Source of the DNA: Puffinus mauretanicus
Taxonomy: Eukaryota > Chordata > Aves > Procellariiformes > Procellariidae
Length of the DNA stretch: 64,000 nt
Direction: 5' to 3'
Assembly (NCBI GenBank): GCA_023333565.1
Contig: JAJKFH010000295.1
Span: 2,088,001 to 2,152,000, forward strand
Shown here piece after piece: positions 1 through 9,090 of the stretch. Made by a program: the position numbers and the translations under genes. Each line of letters begins with the position of its first letter. Position 1 is the first letter of the stretch. The notes under the pieces are model-generated. The model was not told the origin of the DNA. It did not search any database and saw nothing but the letters and a program-made list of their open reading frames with translations.

Positions 1-114
1 GTTTTTTGGTTTGGGGTTTTTTTTCAGAAAGGCAGATTATTCTAGATGATGAATATTTTATTACCTGCCTTTGATTAAGTTACTAATTTTCTAGACAAAT
101 GAAATAGAGTCATC

Positions 115-1080
115 CATCAGGACTTCAATCAAAATGTGATTGGATGTCATGTGGGAAAAAATTAGATAGGCTGGAGAAGGTGCTTAGGAAAAAGTTGTGA
201 AGGGGGTAAGGTATGGTTTAACAGGTTGTATTCAAGGTCTAAAAGGACATAACTAATAGGGTTCATCAAAGACTGATCTTGGGACCACTGCTATTCAACA
301 AAATTAATTAGCAATTCCAGCATAAAATTTAAGACCTTGCTATTGAAATATGCTGCTGACACAGAACCAGCAGGCAGTCAGTAGTGTGAAGGGTCTGGAT
401 AACATATTGGAACAACTGGAACAATAGAGAGAAAATATAAATGTGATGTATTCTTGAAAAGGAAAATAGAATAACACTGTGTATCAGAGAATATATTTCC
501 AACAAAGATAGATTAGGCATTAATGATGTTCCACAAGACTCCTAACATCTAAATTTGGATGTTCACCCACATTCAAAAAAGATTAATTCCAATGGGAATA
601 GACAAAAGAAAAGTTTTACTAGACTAACACAAAAAATTGAGTGCTATTGCCTGAGAGAGACTGCCTGGCTCACATAACTAATAAAATTTGAGAGGGAATC
701 TGTACCTTATAAATTTTTTGGGCTACACATTGTCAGAAGGAGGAAGAGGAGCTCATTAAGATAAAGCAGTGACTGTAAAAGGACAATTGTGTATAAAACC
801 AGATATCAAATACAGTAAATGTGGAAACTAGAAGTTAGAAGAAGGTTTTCAAATGCCAGAGTGGTGAATTTTTGGAACAGTTTCCTAATGCAGCGTGGGA
901 CTCCCCCCACTCCGAACTACCTAATTTAAAGATGGATCTTGAAGAGTTTCCAAAAAGAACCTACACTTCACTGTCTGCAGTCAAGGGAGATGGACTGAAT
1001 GATAAAGGCAGCTCTTTCCAGTGTCCTGTTCCTAATATTTGGAAACAGAGTGAGGAATCTTAGGACTAAGAAGAGCAAAG
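115..1080 (+). repeat. Ancient CR1/L3-type LINE fragment, 3' half
   Basis: This is a decayed non-LTR retrotransposon read on the + strand. Near 115-180 the bases match the nucleotide pattern that encodes the CR1 reverse-transcriptase stretch LDFSKAFDTV...DKL. Near 270-300 there is a CTTGGGACCACTGCTATTCA block, equivalent to LGPLLFN. Near 346-362 a YAADT-like reading replaces the catalytic FADDT box. The order and spacing of these blocks follow the CR1 RT domain. The stretch at about 830-885 resembles the CR1 3' end (a ...RRRFSNARVVNFWNS... type reading). Frames are broken by stops and indels, so the copy is dead. The boundaries are approximate and the subfamily cannot be assigned by eye. Confidence 0.6.
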
Positions 1081-3250
1081 GCTGATGTCAGTGTTGTAAA
1101 TTAACTCAGAGGAATGAGATTTGAGAATTGAATTGAGGTTGAATGACAGATGGGTTTGATGTTAACTACAGGTTTTACTTGTTTGTGCTTATAAATTACT
1201 TGATAAAGGAATAAAAATTACTATTGACTTTGTGCACAAGTATTAGAGATCATGTGTTAATCAGATACTTTTTCACTGTCTTGTAGCAGCCAAGATGGTT
1301 TAGTAGGACCCTGTGCTCTTAGGTTTTTTCCACAGCTGGCTCATCAATCCATTTCTGGAGAGATTAGGATTACTTCCTGCAGTATCCAACTGTTATTTCC
1401 TGAGATGAACCAACCATTTGTTATTGTGCCTTAAAATTAGACCAGAAAATTTTCCGTTCCCCATTTAAATGATGTTTGAAGATCATGCTAACATGCCAAA
1501 GCAAAGGAATGCAAAGCTCAGGCCTTACATTCTGTTCTTAACCAACATTACCGTGACTTTTCTGGGAAGTAATACAAATAACAACAATACTTATCACTTA
1601 CTGTGCACAGTGCTTTTCATCTTCAAAGCGCTTTACAAATATTTACTGCTAGTTAATCTGGAAAAAGTATAATTTAAGGCCAGCTTCTGATAGCTTGTGT
1701 GACAAAGTTAATGTCATTTAAATCGAGTCTGCTTGTATTTAATAGGATAGAACTACAGTACTTTCGTTTAAACACTGTTGTTCCATTAAAAGCCAATTAC
1801 AGAAATTTAGCTTTCCTTGAATTTATAGAGCACAGCTTTTCATTTTAAAAAAGATCTATCCAAATACTTCATCCGAATTTAGTCTTCATAATTCTAACTA
1901 ATTGCATAACAGTCTTTCCACCCAGCTGCATAATGCAATTCGTCATGAGGAAACAAAACCTCCGCGCTGCACTCGCAGGCAGTACCGCCTGCCAGCAGTA
2001 GATAGCGCTCAAGATGTTTCCATTTATTATTGAGGACCCGCGGCCGGACCGTGCCAGCCCGGCGCGGGGCGAACCCCTGCCCACCCGGCTCACCCCCGCA
2101 CCGGCTGCTCGCTGCAAGAGCCTTGGCCAGCTCCACAGAGCGCTTCCGCACGGTTAACCCGATAACTCGTTCATTTACGTGTGCAAAAGTACAATTTCAG
2201 TACCAGAGAAAATACCATTTTTCGATACTAAACATATGCATAGCAGCATTTAACCGTTTTCCATCCAGGAAGTTTTGGATTTAAATTCTAAGAGGCAAAT
2301 CCTAATGATCCTATGCTGATCATTCTATATTAAAAATAAAATCAAAGGGTAGCACAACAGGTTGAAGACCACTAAAATAAACTTAAAAAAAACTTTTAAA
2401 TACTACCACAAAAAGTAACCACATGAATTATATTATAATAATACTGACTCAATGAGCATCACTGTTTCAGTTTTTCCTCTGAGTCTTTGAATCTGCTACA
2501 AACAAACCCATTTTAGAGTTGTTCAGTTTACATGTAGTTTCCTTTGCTATAGATCAAACACCTTTTCTGAACCCAAATGAGAGAAGTGATTTGTGGCTCT
2601 ATTGCATCTACATGATACATTTTATGAGACACCAAGCAGCAGAGCTGGGAAAGGAACTATTGGGATATAACAACTAAATAACCACAATTGTTATCTGGTA
2701 AAATCATGGCTGCTCTCAAGTGCGATGGAAGGGCTTGCAAAGCTTTTTCCACTGGCAAGGATCTTAGCGGTTGAAAATACAAAGGTAGTCAAAATGTAAC
2801 CTGAACACAGACCTAGTAAGAAGATGAGACAGGGCAACTGAAAATTAAGAGGAAACTAATCTGCAAACGACAGGCAGGGTTTGGAAACTGAAACCACTAC
2901 CTCCGCTTCAGCCCAGTGGCAGAGAGCTTGCGTATTACACTGCATGTGAATTACCGATCAGCAGACGCCCGCGCTGCCAGGCTTGACGCAGGCGCATCCG
3001 TCACGGGCAACGTTGCTACCGCTTCAGTCCCAGCCGCGTGGGAGGCACGTGCGCCGAACGTGGCCGGGGTTTCCGTCCGACCCCGGCCTCCTGCACTCCA
3101 GTCTTTATTTCCCCTTTCAAGGTTGCCACGTTACAAGGTTGTCACTCCTGCAGCTCGAAAGCACAGAACAAAAGTTTCAGGCTGCTCATGCCCATCTCAG
3201 AAACGGGTCCAGAGTGTATTCATTAATTTACATTATTAAATGGATATAAC
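1081..3250. other. Upstream flank of NXPH2, no gene seen
   Basis: Apart from the MIR-like fragment, this stretch is mostly AT-rich single-copy-looking DNA. Two CpG-rich patches stand out, at about 2027-2130 and 2960-3080. The second contains a CACGTG E-box at 3046-3051. The open frames here (up to about 107 codons) overlap in several frames in the CpG patches and look like composition artefacts. No RNA gene was recognised. Confidence 0.5.
1581..1668 (+). repeat. MIR-like tRNA-derived SINE fragment
   Basis: The core phrase here (a cacttactgtgcacagtgc-like segment, then a tail of the CTTCAAAGCGCTTTACAAA type) matches the 3' part of old amniote MIR-type SINEs as I remember them. It is short and diverged, has no A/B box and is not expected to be active. 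It sits 1.6 kb upstream of the NXPH2 CpG island. Confidence 0.45.
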
Positions 3251-3640
3251 CTCAGAGTGACTTCTTTGGAGACAGATTCTCCAGCCCTCTGGGCTCCCAG
3301 CACGCGCGGGCGCCATTACCCAGGCCGCGCTTGCCCTGCAGCGCCAGCCACACCGCTCTTCCCCGCTCCCCTCAAGCGGGGGCTCAAGCCCCACACAAGG
3401 AGCCCGCTTGAACGTGACCCTGTCCCCACGCCCGCTCGAGGGGACGCCGTCCCCAGCTGACGGACATACGGTGTCCCCAGGGCAGGCTGAGGGCCCCAGG
3501 CAGGTTGCAGGGCAGGCTGCAGGGTCCCGCCATGTCACCTCACAGCTGGTGAGGAGAAACGCGTTCAGTTTCCCCACCGGTGTGTGGGTGCCGGGGGGCA
3601 GATCCACCCGAGAGAAATGGAGCTGTGACAGTGGGTTTCC

Positions 3641-3648
3641 TATAAAAA
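3641..3648 (+). promoter_or_regulatory. NXPH2: TATA-like box in CpG island
   Basis: TATAAAAA lies in a GC-rich context, followed by ACGGGGTCGGGG. If used, it predicts a start near 3670 and a leader of roughly 730 bases before the NXPH2 ATG. A TATA-less start nearer the ATG is equally possible. Confidence 0.35.
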
Positions 3649-4011
3649 CGGGGTCGGGGGTGAACGTTAAGTCAAACCGTCACCTGTCTCTCCTTTTACA
3701 CCAGAGCGGGAGGCCAACGGTAGGGCCGGGCGGCGGCGGCTCCCTGAGGGAAGGCGGCGGCGGGGTCCCTTCCCTCGCGGCGAAGCCAGGCTCCGGCCCC
3801 GAGGGCCGCCATTCCCCTCCGGGCAGGGCGGCGGGGGGTGGCTGCGGGCGGAGGAGGGGCCGCCGCGGCTTTAAACTTGCCGGGGACGGCGGCCCCACCC
3901 GGGGCAGCGGGGTCTCCTCAGCGCCCGGCGGGGACGCGCCGCCCCCTATCCCCCGCAGCGGCTCTCCTCAACTTCGGCCCGGCCGGGCGGCTCCTCTGCC
4001 CCGGCAGCACC

Positions 4012-4083
4012 ATGGCAGGCAGCGGGGCGGCGGGCTCCGGCCGCCGGCATGCCGCCGCGCCGCCGGTCCGCGGCGGGCTGTGA
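4012..4083 (+). promoter_or_regulatory. Upstream ORF 1, 23 codons, strong start context
   Basis: The ATG at 4012 sits in a near-optimal Kozak context (CACCATGG) and reads 23 residues to a TGA at 4081-4083. If the NXPH2 transcript begins upstream of it, this ORF would be expected to capture scanning ribosomes. The peptide is Ala/Gly/Arg-rich, so any role would be regulatory through translation. Whether it lies in the mature transcript is unknown. Confidence 0.4.
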
Positions 4084-4282
4084 GGGGTCCCCCCTCTGTC
4101 CCGCGGGGGGTGCGGCCGCCGCCCGGCCCGGCAGCGCCGCCACCGCCGCCTCCCGCCTTCCCGCCTTCTTCTTCCCGCCTTCCCGCCTCCCGCCCGCCAT
4201 GGCCGCCCGCGGAGCCGAGCGGAGCGGCGCGGAGCGGCGCGGCAGTGCCGGGGTCTCGCCGCTGCCTGCCAGCGCCCCGTGA
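4049..4282 (+). promoter_or_regulatory. Upstream ORF 2, 77 codons, with an internal strong ATG at 4199
   Basis: The first ATG (4049) and an in-frame internal ATG (4199, context GCCATGG) share a TGA at 4280-4282. From 4199 the ORF is 27 residues. Both overlap or follow upstream ORF 1 in another frame. The internal ATG has the stronger context. The composition (Arg, Ala, Gly, Ser, Pro) is what GC-rich DNA yields in any frame, so a functional peptide is unlikely. An effect on NXPH2 translation is possible if the leader includes this region. Confidence 0.4.
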
Positions 4283-4348
4283 GGGGGGACAAGCGGGGCG
4301 GCGTGTCCCTGCGCTCAGTCCTGCCCCCCCCTCCTCCCCGGAGCGGAG

Positions 4349-4384
4349 ATGTGCGAGACCCGAGCGAGGGGAGTCGCCTCCTAG
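4349..4384 (+). promoter_or_regulatory. Upstream ORF 3, 11 codons, ends 13 nt before the NXPH2 ATG
   Basis: An ATG with G at -3 opens an 11-residue frame that closes with TAG at 4382-4384, only 13 bases before the NXPH2 start. Such a short gap usually gives poor re-initiation, so this uORF would lower NXPH2 output if translated. It is close enough to the coding start to lie in the leader for most plausible transcription starts. Confidence 0.45.
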
Positions 4385-4397
4385 ACCGGCAGCCAGG

Positions 4398-4451
4398 ATG
4401 GTGCACCTGCAGCCCCTGCCCCTCGTCGTGGTCCAGGGCGTCCTCCAGCTC
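4398..4451 (+). CDS. NXPH2: NXPH2 coding exon 1 (residues 1-18)
   Basis: This exon encodes the first 18 residues of neurexophilin-2, MVHLQPLPLVVVQGVLQL, the start of a signal peptide with a hydrophobic core (LPLVVV..VLQL). The ATG has A at -3 and G at +4, a strong context. The peptide lines up with the N terminus of mammalian NXPH2 as I remember it (a PLPLVVV core followed by FCD). The exon ends at 4451 after a complete codon, so the intron is phase 0, and a GTAAGT donor follows at once. The frame is also open upstream with no stop back to at least 3408. I chose 4398 because it matches the family's start and because the upstream frame has only GC-rich low-complexity content. Confidence 0.88.
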
Positions 4452-4457
4452 GTAAGT
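4452..4457 (+). other. NXPH2: Splice donor of NXPH2 intron 1
   Basis: GTAAGT directly follows the CTC codon at 4449-4451. It matches the intronic part of the consensus donor perfectly. It pairs with the AG at 41784-41785 to give a phase-0 join that restores the family-typical VFCDA continuation. Confidence 0.85.
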
Positions 4458-7440
4458 CTCCTTCCCCGCGACTCCCTGCCCCCCTGCCGCAAGACTTCGG
4501 GGGAACCGGCGCCCTTCTCGCCGGGGAGGGCGGCAGGCGCGGTCTCCGGAGGCACAGGCAGGGCTGACTCCACACCAGCGGGCAGCCTCCCACAGCCCGA
4601 CTCATATTCTTATTTTTTTTTTTTTTTAAGCGGATGAGCTTTTCCGCGCCTTTGCTGCTGGGCGGGCTTGTTCGGGATCGTGGGGCACTCGGGCGCCCGA
4701 GCAAAGAGCGGCCCCGGCAGCCGGGGGTGCCGCGGCCTCGGGACACGCCGGGAGCCGCCGCGGAGCCGGGAACGGCGGGGGGGAGGGTGCCGAGCAACAC
4801 CCGAAACTGTCCGTTCCCCAAAAGTTTTCTGCTGCCCTCAAGTGCCTCTTTTCGTGTGCAGGACATAGCGGGTGGTGTAGGTAGGGTCACCTCCCTCGTT
4901 AGTTTCGGCTTGCTGCAGCGCACGCGAGGTTTTTTGTTAATTTTTATTAAAAATTGTCGCACATGCCTATATTATGCTACATATTCCTTTGCACGCAGTG
5001 AGGGAATTTGGGGGCTGGCGTGGCGCTAGACGAGGCGAAATGCAGACTTCAAAACTCAAAGCTGTGTAGGGGAGGGAAGCAAAGCGAGGTGCGCGGCTGG
5101 AGACAGGTAGGCGAAGAGCCCAACTTCTCCCCGAGCCAGCAAATCATCCCGTCTGTGGGGCATTCACGGGAGAAAACAAACGGTTTTGTTAATGTTCATG
5201 TCATTATGGCGGGAGAGGTTAAAAAGAAAAAAACTGTTTGCGAAAGAGTTTGGCAATCGTCGCTTTAACAAGTGTTATTATAATGTTGACATTATTTTTT
5301 TCGGGAGGTGTTAACTACTCTCATGATTATCTCTGATTCGTGCTGCAAAAGTTATGTCTCTCTTCCCCGGCTGCCTTGTATCTGAAAGTTTGTCACTGCA
5401 GTCAATAGGGAGTGTGTAATAAACCTTGAGGGGATTAAACACCCTCCTTAAGAACTGGAGTCTAATATTACAGCGTGAGTTGATTGATTAGTTTTTGAGG
5501 AAGCTTATGTCAAATTCTAATCCGGTTTTGGATTGTGCTTGTCGTGTAATGTTTTTTGCTCCAGCACTTTATCATAGCAATGAAGTAGCGAGCTGCAGTC
5601 CTGCGATAAGGCACACATTTCTTTCACACTCCTATCCTTTTGGACAAGAAAAGGCTGTTTACATTCTTCACATTCTTGCAGCCCAGTTTCCAGCTAAACA
5701 ATGCGCAGGGGTGAGAGATGGGAAAGGAAAGCAGTAAATGGATTACAAAGTTGCTGAGCAGAAGGGAACTAAATAAAAACGCTCCTTCCCCAGACCTACA
5801 ACCTCTCTCACTCACTCACACCCTCCTTTTTATTTTCTTAAACAGATATCAAAGGGATTGATTGAAACTTGTATCAACAGGGATTGGCTTTGTTACACGA
5901 TGTTTTATGGATGATGTTGGGAAGTTGCTTGCTGTGGTCTTACATGTCTTGAGGGAAGGCTGACTAAAGAAGCAAAGTTGCTGTCTTGAATCAAACAAAA
6001 ATCATGCGTAGTCAGTGTAGGTTTTCAGGTGGATGTGGCACTCAGCACACCCAGGAATATTCAGTTTTTCTGCATTCTTTATATACAAACTAGCAAAGTT
6101 TTGGAGTCAATTAGTTTCATAGCTTACATAAATTAGTTTAAACAATAAATTAAAGCAAAATGAGAATATGTGAGATTTTTGAGGCATTTTAGGTATACCT
6201 TTTAATGCTAATCTACTACTAAAAAGTTGTGTAAATACATTTTGGCATACTAGTACCAGAACTTCTGGTTAACATCTGGTTAAAGTTACAGCTTATTATA
6301 AATTGAGTTTGGAAATATTTGATGCTGGTGGTAATGTATTGAATAAAAGTCTCTTTGTTCTCTGGCCAATATTTGGAGCGACTGGTGGCTTTCTGGAATC
6401 TAATGAGCAGTTTTAGCAGGCAGGCATTAGTGGTACTAATTCTTGACTTTTTTTTTTTTTTAACCAAAGATGAACATGGTTAATATTAATACAAGGCTCA
6501 GCATTTCAGCCAAGAAAGAAAAAATTGTGGGTTTCAGTGTTGCAATACAGCAGCATCCTAGTAACCCAGAAATGCTACTGTCAAACCCTTCCTGATGGTA
6601 CAATCTTAATCTTTAATGAAAACAGAGATGTTAGAATGCAAAATATTTTGGCACTGCATTTCAGTGAAGGTAGAAGTACTTTTCTTTAATTACGTTCAAC
6701 TTCAAACGCTTACTTGGCTTTCAAATACAAAAGTATGTTCTCTACTTACCTAGTTTCTAAAGCTGCACAAATGTAGGATAAAACCCATGTGAAACTTCAC
6801 AAATTTGAGGAGATGCTAAAGGTTATGGCAGACAATCTCACTGGATTTCTGAAAGCAGTGTTAGCTAGGTGGTTGTTTATATACTGTATGTTATGTTGTT
6901 CAATCAAAAGTTCATGTTTAATACTTCCTTAATAGAGTATGGATGTATTTTTGTGGCGTATTCTTGGATTATTATTTTGATTAATAGATGGTGTACTAGT
7001 ATGCATGCAGTATGAGCATATATATATTTCTTAAACTACTTCGCATATTTGGTTATATTAAACAGTAAGGAAGCCTGCTGTTGAGTCAGGTTAAGGTGCT
7101 AACTTGCTTCTGTATAAATGTGTTCATTTTAAAAGTCAAGTTTACTTTATATTGTCAATATAGATCAAAACAATAATTTGCAATGCACAGTCAGTACAAG
7201 TCTGGGCTGTTATTGATAAGAAGACCAAAAATTGTTGTATTGTATTATCATTAGTAGGTACTCTTGCTTTACTATCAATTTTCAGAAAGCTTTTCCAATT
7301 GTCACATAATTGCTGAATGCCCTGTTAGTTATCTCTTCATAAATAATTGAGTTCTATATGTTGGAAATTGAAAAGACTGAGGTATTAGTATTATATGGTT
7401 TATAGTATGCCTGCTAGTGTTTTGTTAAGTTAGTTTTAAA

Positions 7441-7575
7441 TGCCTTAAAGGAGGCGGACTTCTACCACTTCCCTGGGAATATTATTTATCATTTTGAAGA
7501 AATCTTGTTTTCTAAAAAAATTGTTGTCAATATTCAGTATTTTCTTTACATTTTATTAATTTGCACCTTTAAAAT
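7441..7575 (-). repeat. Old CR1-type LINE 3'-end fragment
   Basis: The + strand reads a short-phrase pattern (GACTTCTACCACTTCCCTGG..., then a run like TTGAAGAAATCTTGTTTTCTAA) typical of the reverse complement of the CR1/L3 3' end, where the sense strand encodes W..LP.EVVE.PS. It is heavily diverged and has no intact frame. The family call is from memory of the pattern. Confidence 0.45.
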
Positions 7576-8984
7576 GTCATGTTTCATAACATTGGTTAAA
7601 ATAGCTTACATGGGGTCTTTAAAATGTATGAAATTTACCCCTTTCCTTTAAGAAAAAAAGAAGAAAAAAAATAAGGGCTCTGTATAGGCTTTGAATCAAG
7701 AGGTAGAGTTTGCTTTAGCTATAGATAGCTTGTATAGCCACTACTTTCCCTTTGTCTTGGCCAGGTATAGTTACAGACAAACACTCACAGACGGGACAGG
7801 GTAATCGGGCACCTTAACCATTTGTTTATTCTTACATCTTTGCAGTCTGAAGTTAGGAAAGGACTACAGCAGCATTTTCTAGTGCCTATAGTTAAAGTTG
7901 CATCAGCATTCCTATTAAGAAACTGTCTTCTAACATTATCATTGGGCAGAGTTGTTACCATGTCATAAAACTAGGAATCAATTATTTTACAAACCCTTAA
8001 AAGCAGTTAATTTTTTTCCAGCAGTGTTTGCATAGATGAGAAATAATTAGAAAAAAGACAAAGTATGTTATTTTACGATTTTTTTTCTCCACCAAGATTC
8101 AAGTATAGCATTTGATATGAGTGAAATTCAATGACAGATTATGTTTGTCTCGGGACTTTTCAAGGGCTGAAATTTTTACCTATAATGAAAAACAGACAAT
8201 TAAGGCAAAATTTTTAGAGGTTTTTTTAAACAGAGTTTAACAACTTGACCTGAGAAGAACATTTATAACTTGCTATAGTACAAGATATTGCTTCATAAGC
8301 AGCAATAGCTTGAAAACTGAGATAAAGCTGCATTTCCGTTTAAAATATGTATACCACGTGAGGTGTAGAAACACAGAGTTATGTTCCTTCTGGCTACTTT
8401 AATTTTGACTCTGTAGCCTTGCAAATGTGGTCTGTGTAACCTGCCCTTGCAGTGAGAATCAGAAATAGGCACCATGCAAAACTCTCACCTCTGTTTCGGA
8501 AAGGTAAACACTTCCCTCCAGTCATCCTGAAGCACACAGATCAAACTCCATCCCTTTTAATTTCAGAGAGATCTTTGTCATGAAGTATACTGGGCCCAAC
8601 ATTTCATTTGCTTTATTTTGGTATTTTTCTTGATGCTGTAGGCATTGTAAGCTGACATCTCATTCTTGTGCAATAAAGTAATAGAAGTGTAACCCAAGGA
8701 ATGCAGGCAGTTTGAAGTTGAAGACAGCTCAACAAATGCTGGTTTCAGCAGCTTGAGAATTTATTATCCTGAATGAGGAGTTATATATTAAGGTGGATGG
8801 GGCTAGGTTTAGTTTACATACGAGGTTAAGGTGCAACACTAAACTCAACTTGTCCTTACATCACATCTTTCGACCTAGTTCTGTGGAATTGGTGATTGAT
8901 ATTTTTCAGTTTATTTGTAGGTTGACCGGGGCACAGAAAGTTTATAGATCCTATTTAAAATCTGTACAGCAAGTCTGTTTGACT

Positions 8985-9090
8985 GATGTCCACTAGACCG
9001 CAAGATACCCCAGGCTTCCCTAGCACAGGGCACGTAAAATCCAAGTCTCAATCTTTCCATCTGTAATGCGGAAAGTATTTTTCTGTCATT
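8985..9090. repeat. Possible MIR-like SINE remnant
   Basis: A CTCAATCTTTCCATCTGTAA segment followed by a GCGGAAAGTA-like run resembles the cctcagtttccccatctgtaaaatgggg signature of MIR-family SINEs in one orientation. A TCCACTAGACCGC motif just upstream also recalls MIR consensus text. It is short and diverged, so the call is tentative. Confidence 0.3.

Larger units (their letters stand above)
3290..4800 (+). promoter_or_regulatory. NXPH2: CpG island covering the NXPH2 promoter and exon 1
   Basis: A long, dense run of CpG dinucleotides and GC-rich sequence starts near 3290 and fades after about 4800, with the coding start at 4398 inside it. CpG islands of this kind mark promoters in warm-blooded vertebrates. 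GC-box-like (GGGCGG-type) runs are frequent between 3720 and 4330. Many long overlapping ORFs in all frames here are explained by the low stop-codon frequency of GC-rich DNA. The transcription start cannot be fixed from sequence alone; the TATA-like box at 3641 and the GC-rich core at 4000-4350 are both possible. Confidence 0.75.

Noticed and set aside
3918..4573. Long minus-strand ORFs (162-201 codons) opposite NXPH2 exon 1
   Set aside because: Arg/Gly/Ala-rich, overlapping in several frames, with no domain. They are explained by the low stop frequency of the CpG island.
3408..4637. 409-codon ORF through the CpG island
   Set aside because: It reads across the NXPH2 donor site and is Pro/Arg/Gly/Ala-rich in the manner of GC-rich noncoding DNA. 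Only the 54 bases from 4398 to 4451 are supported as coding.
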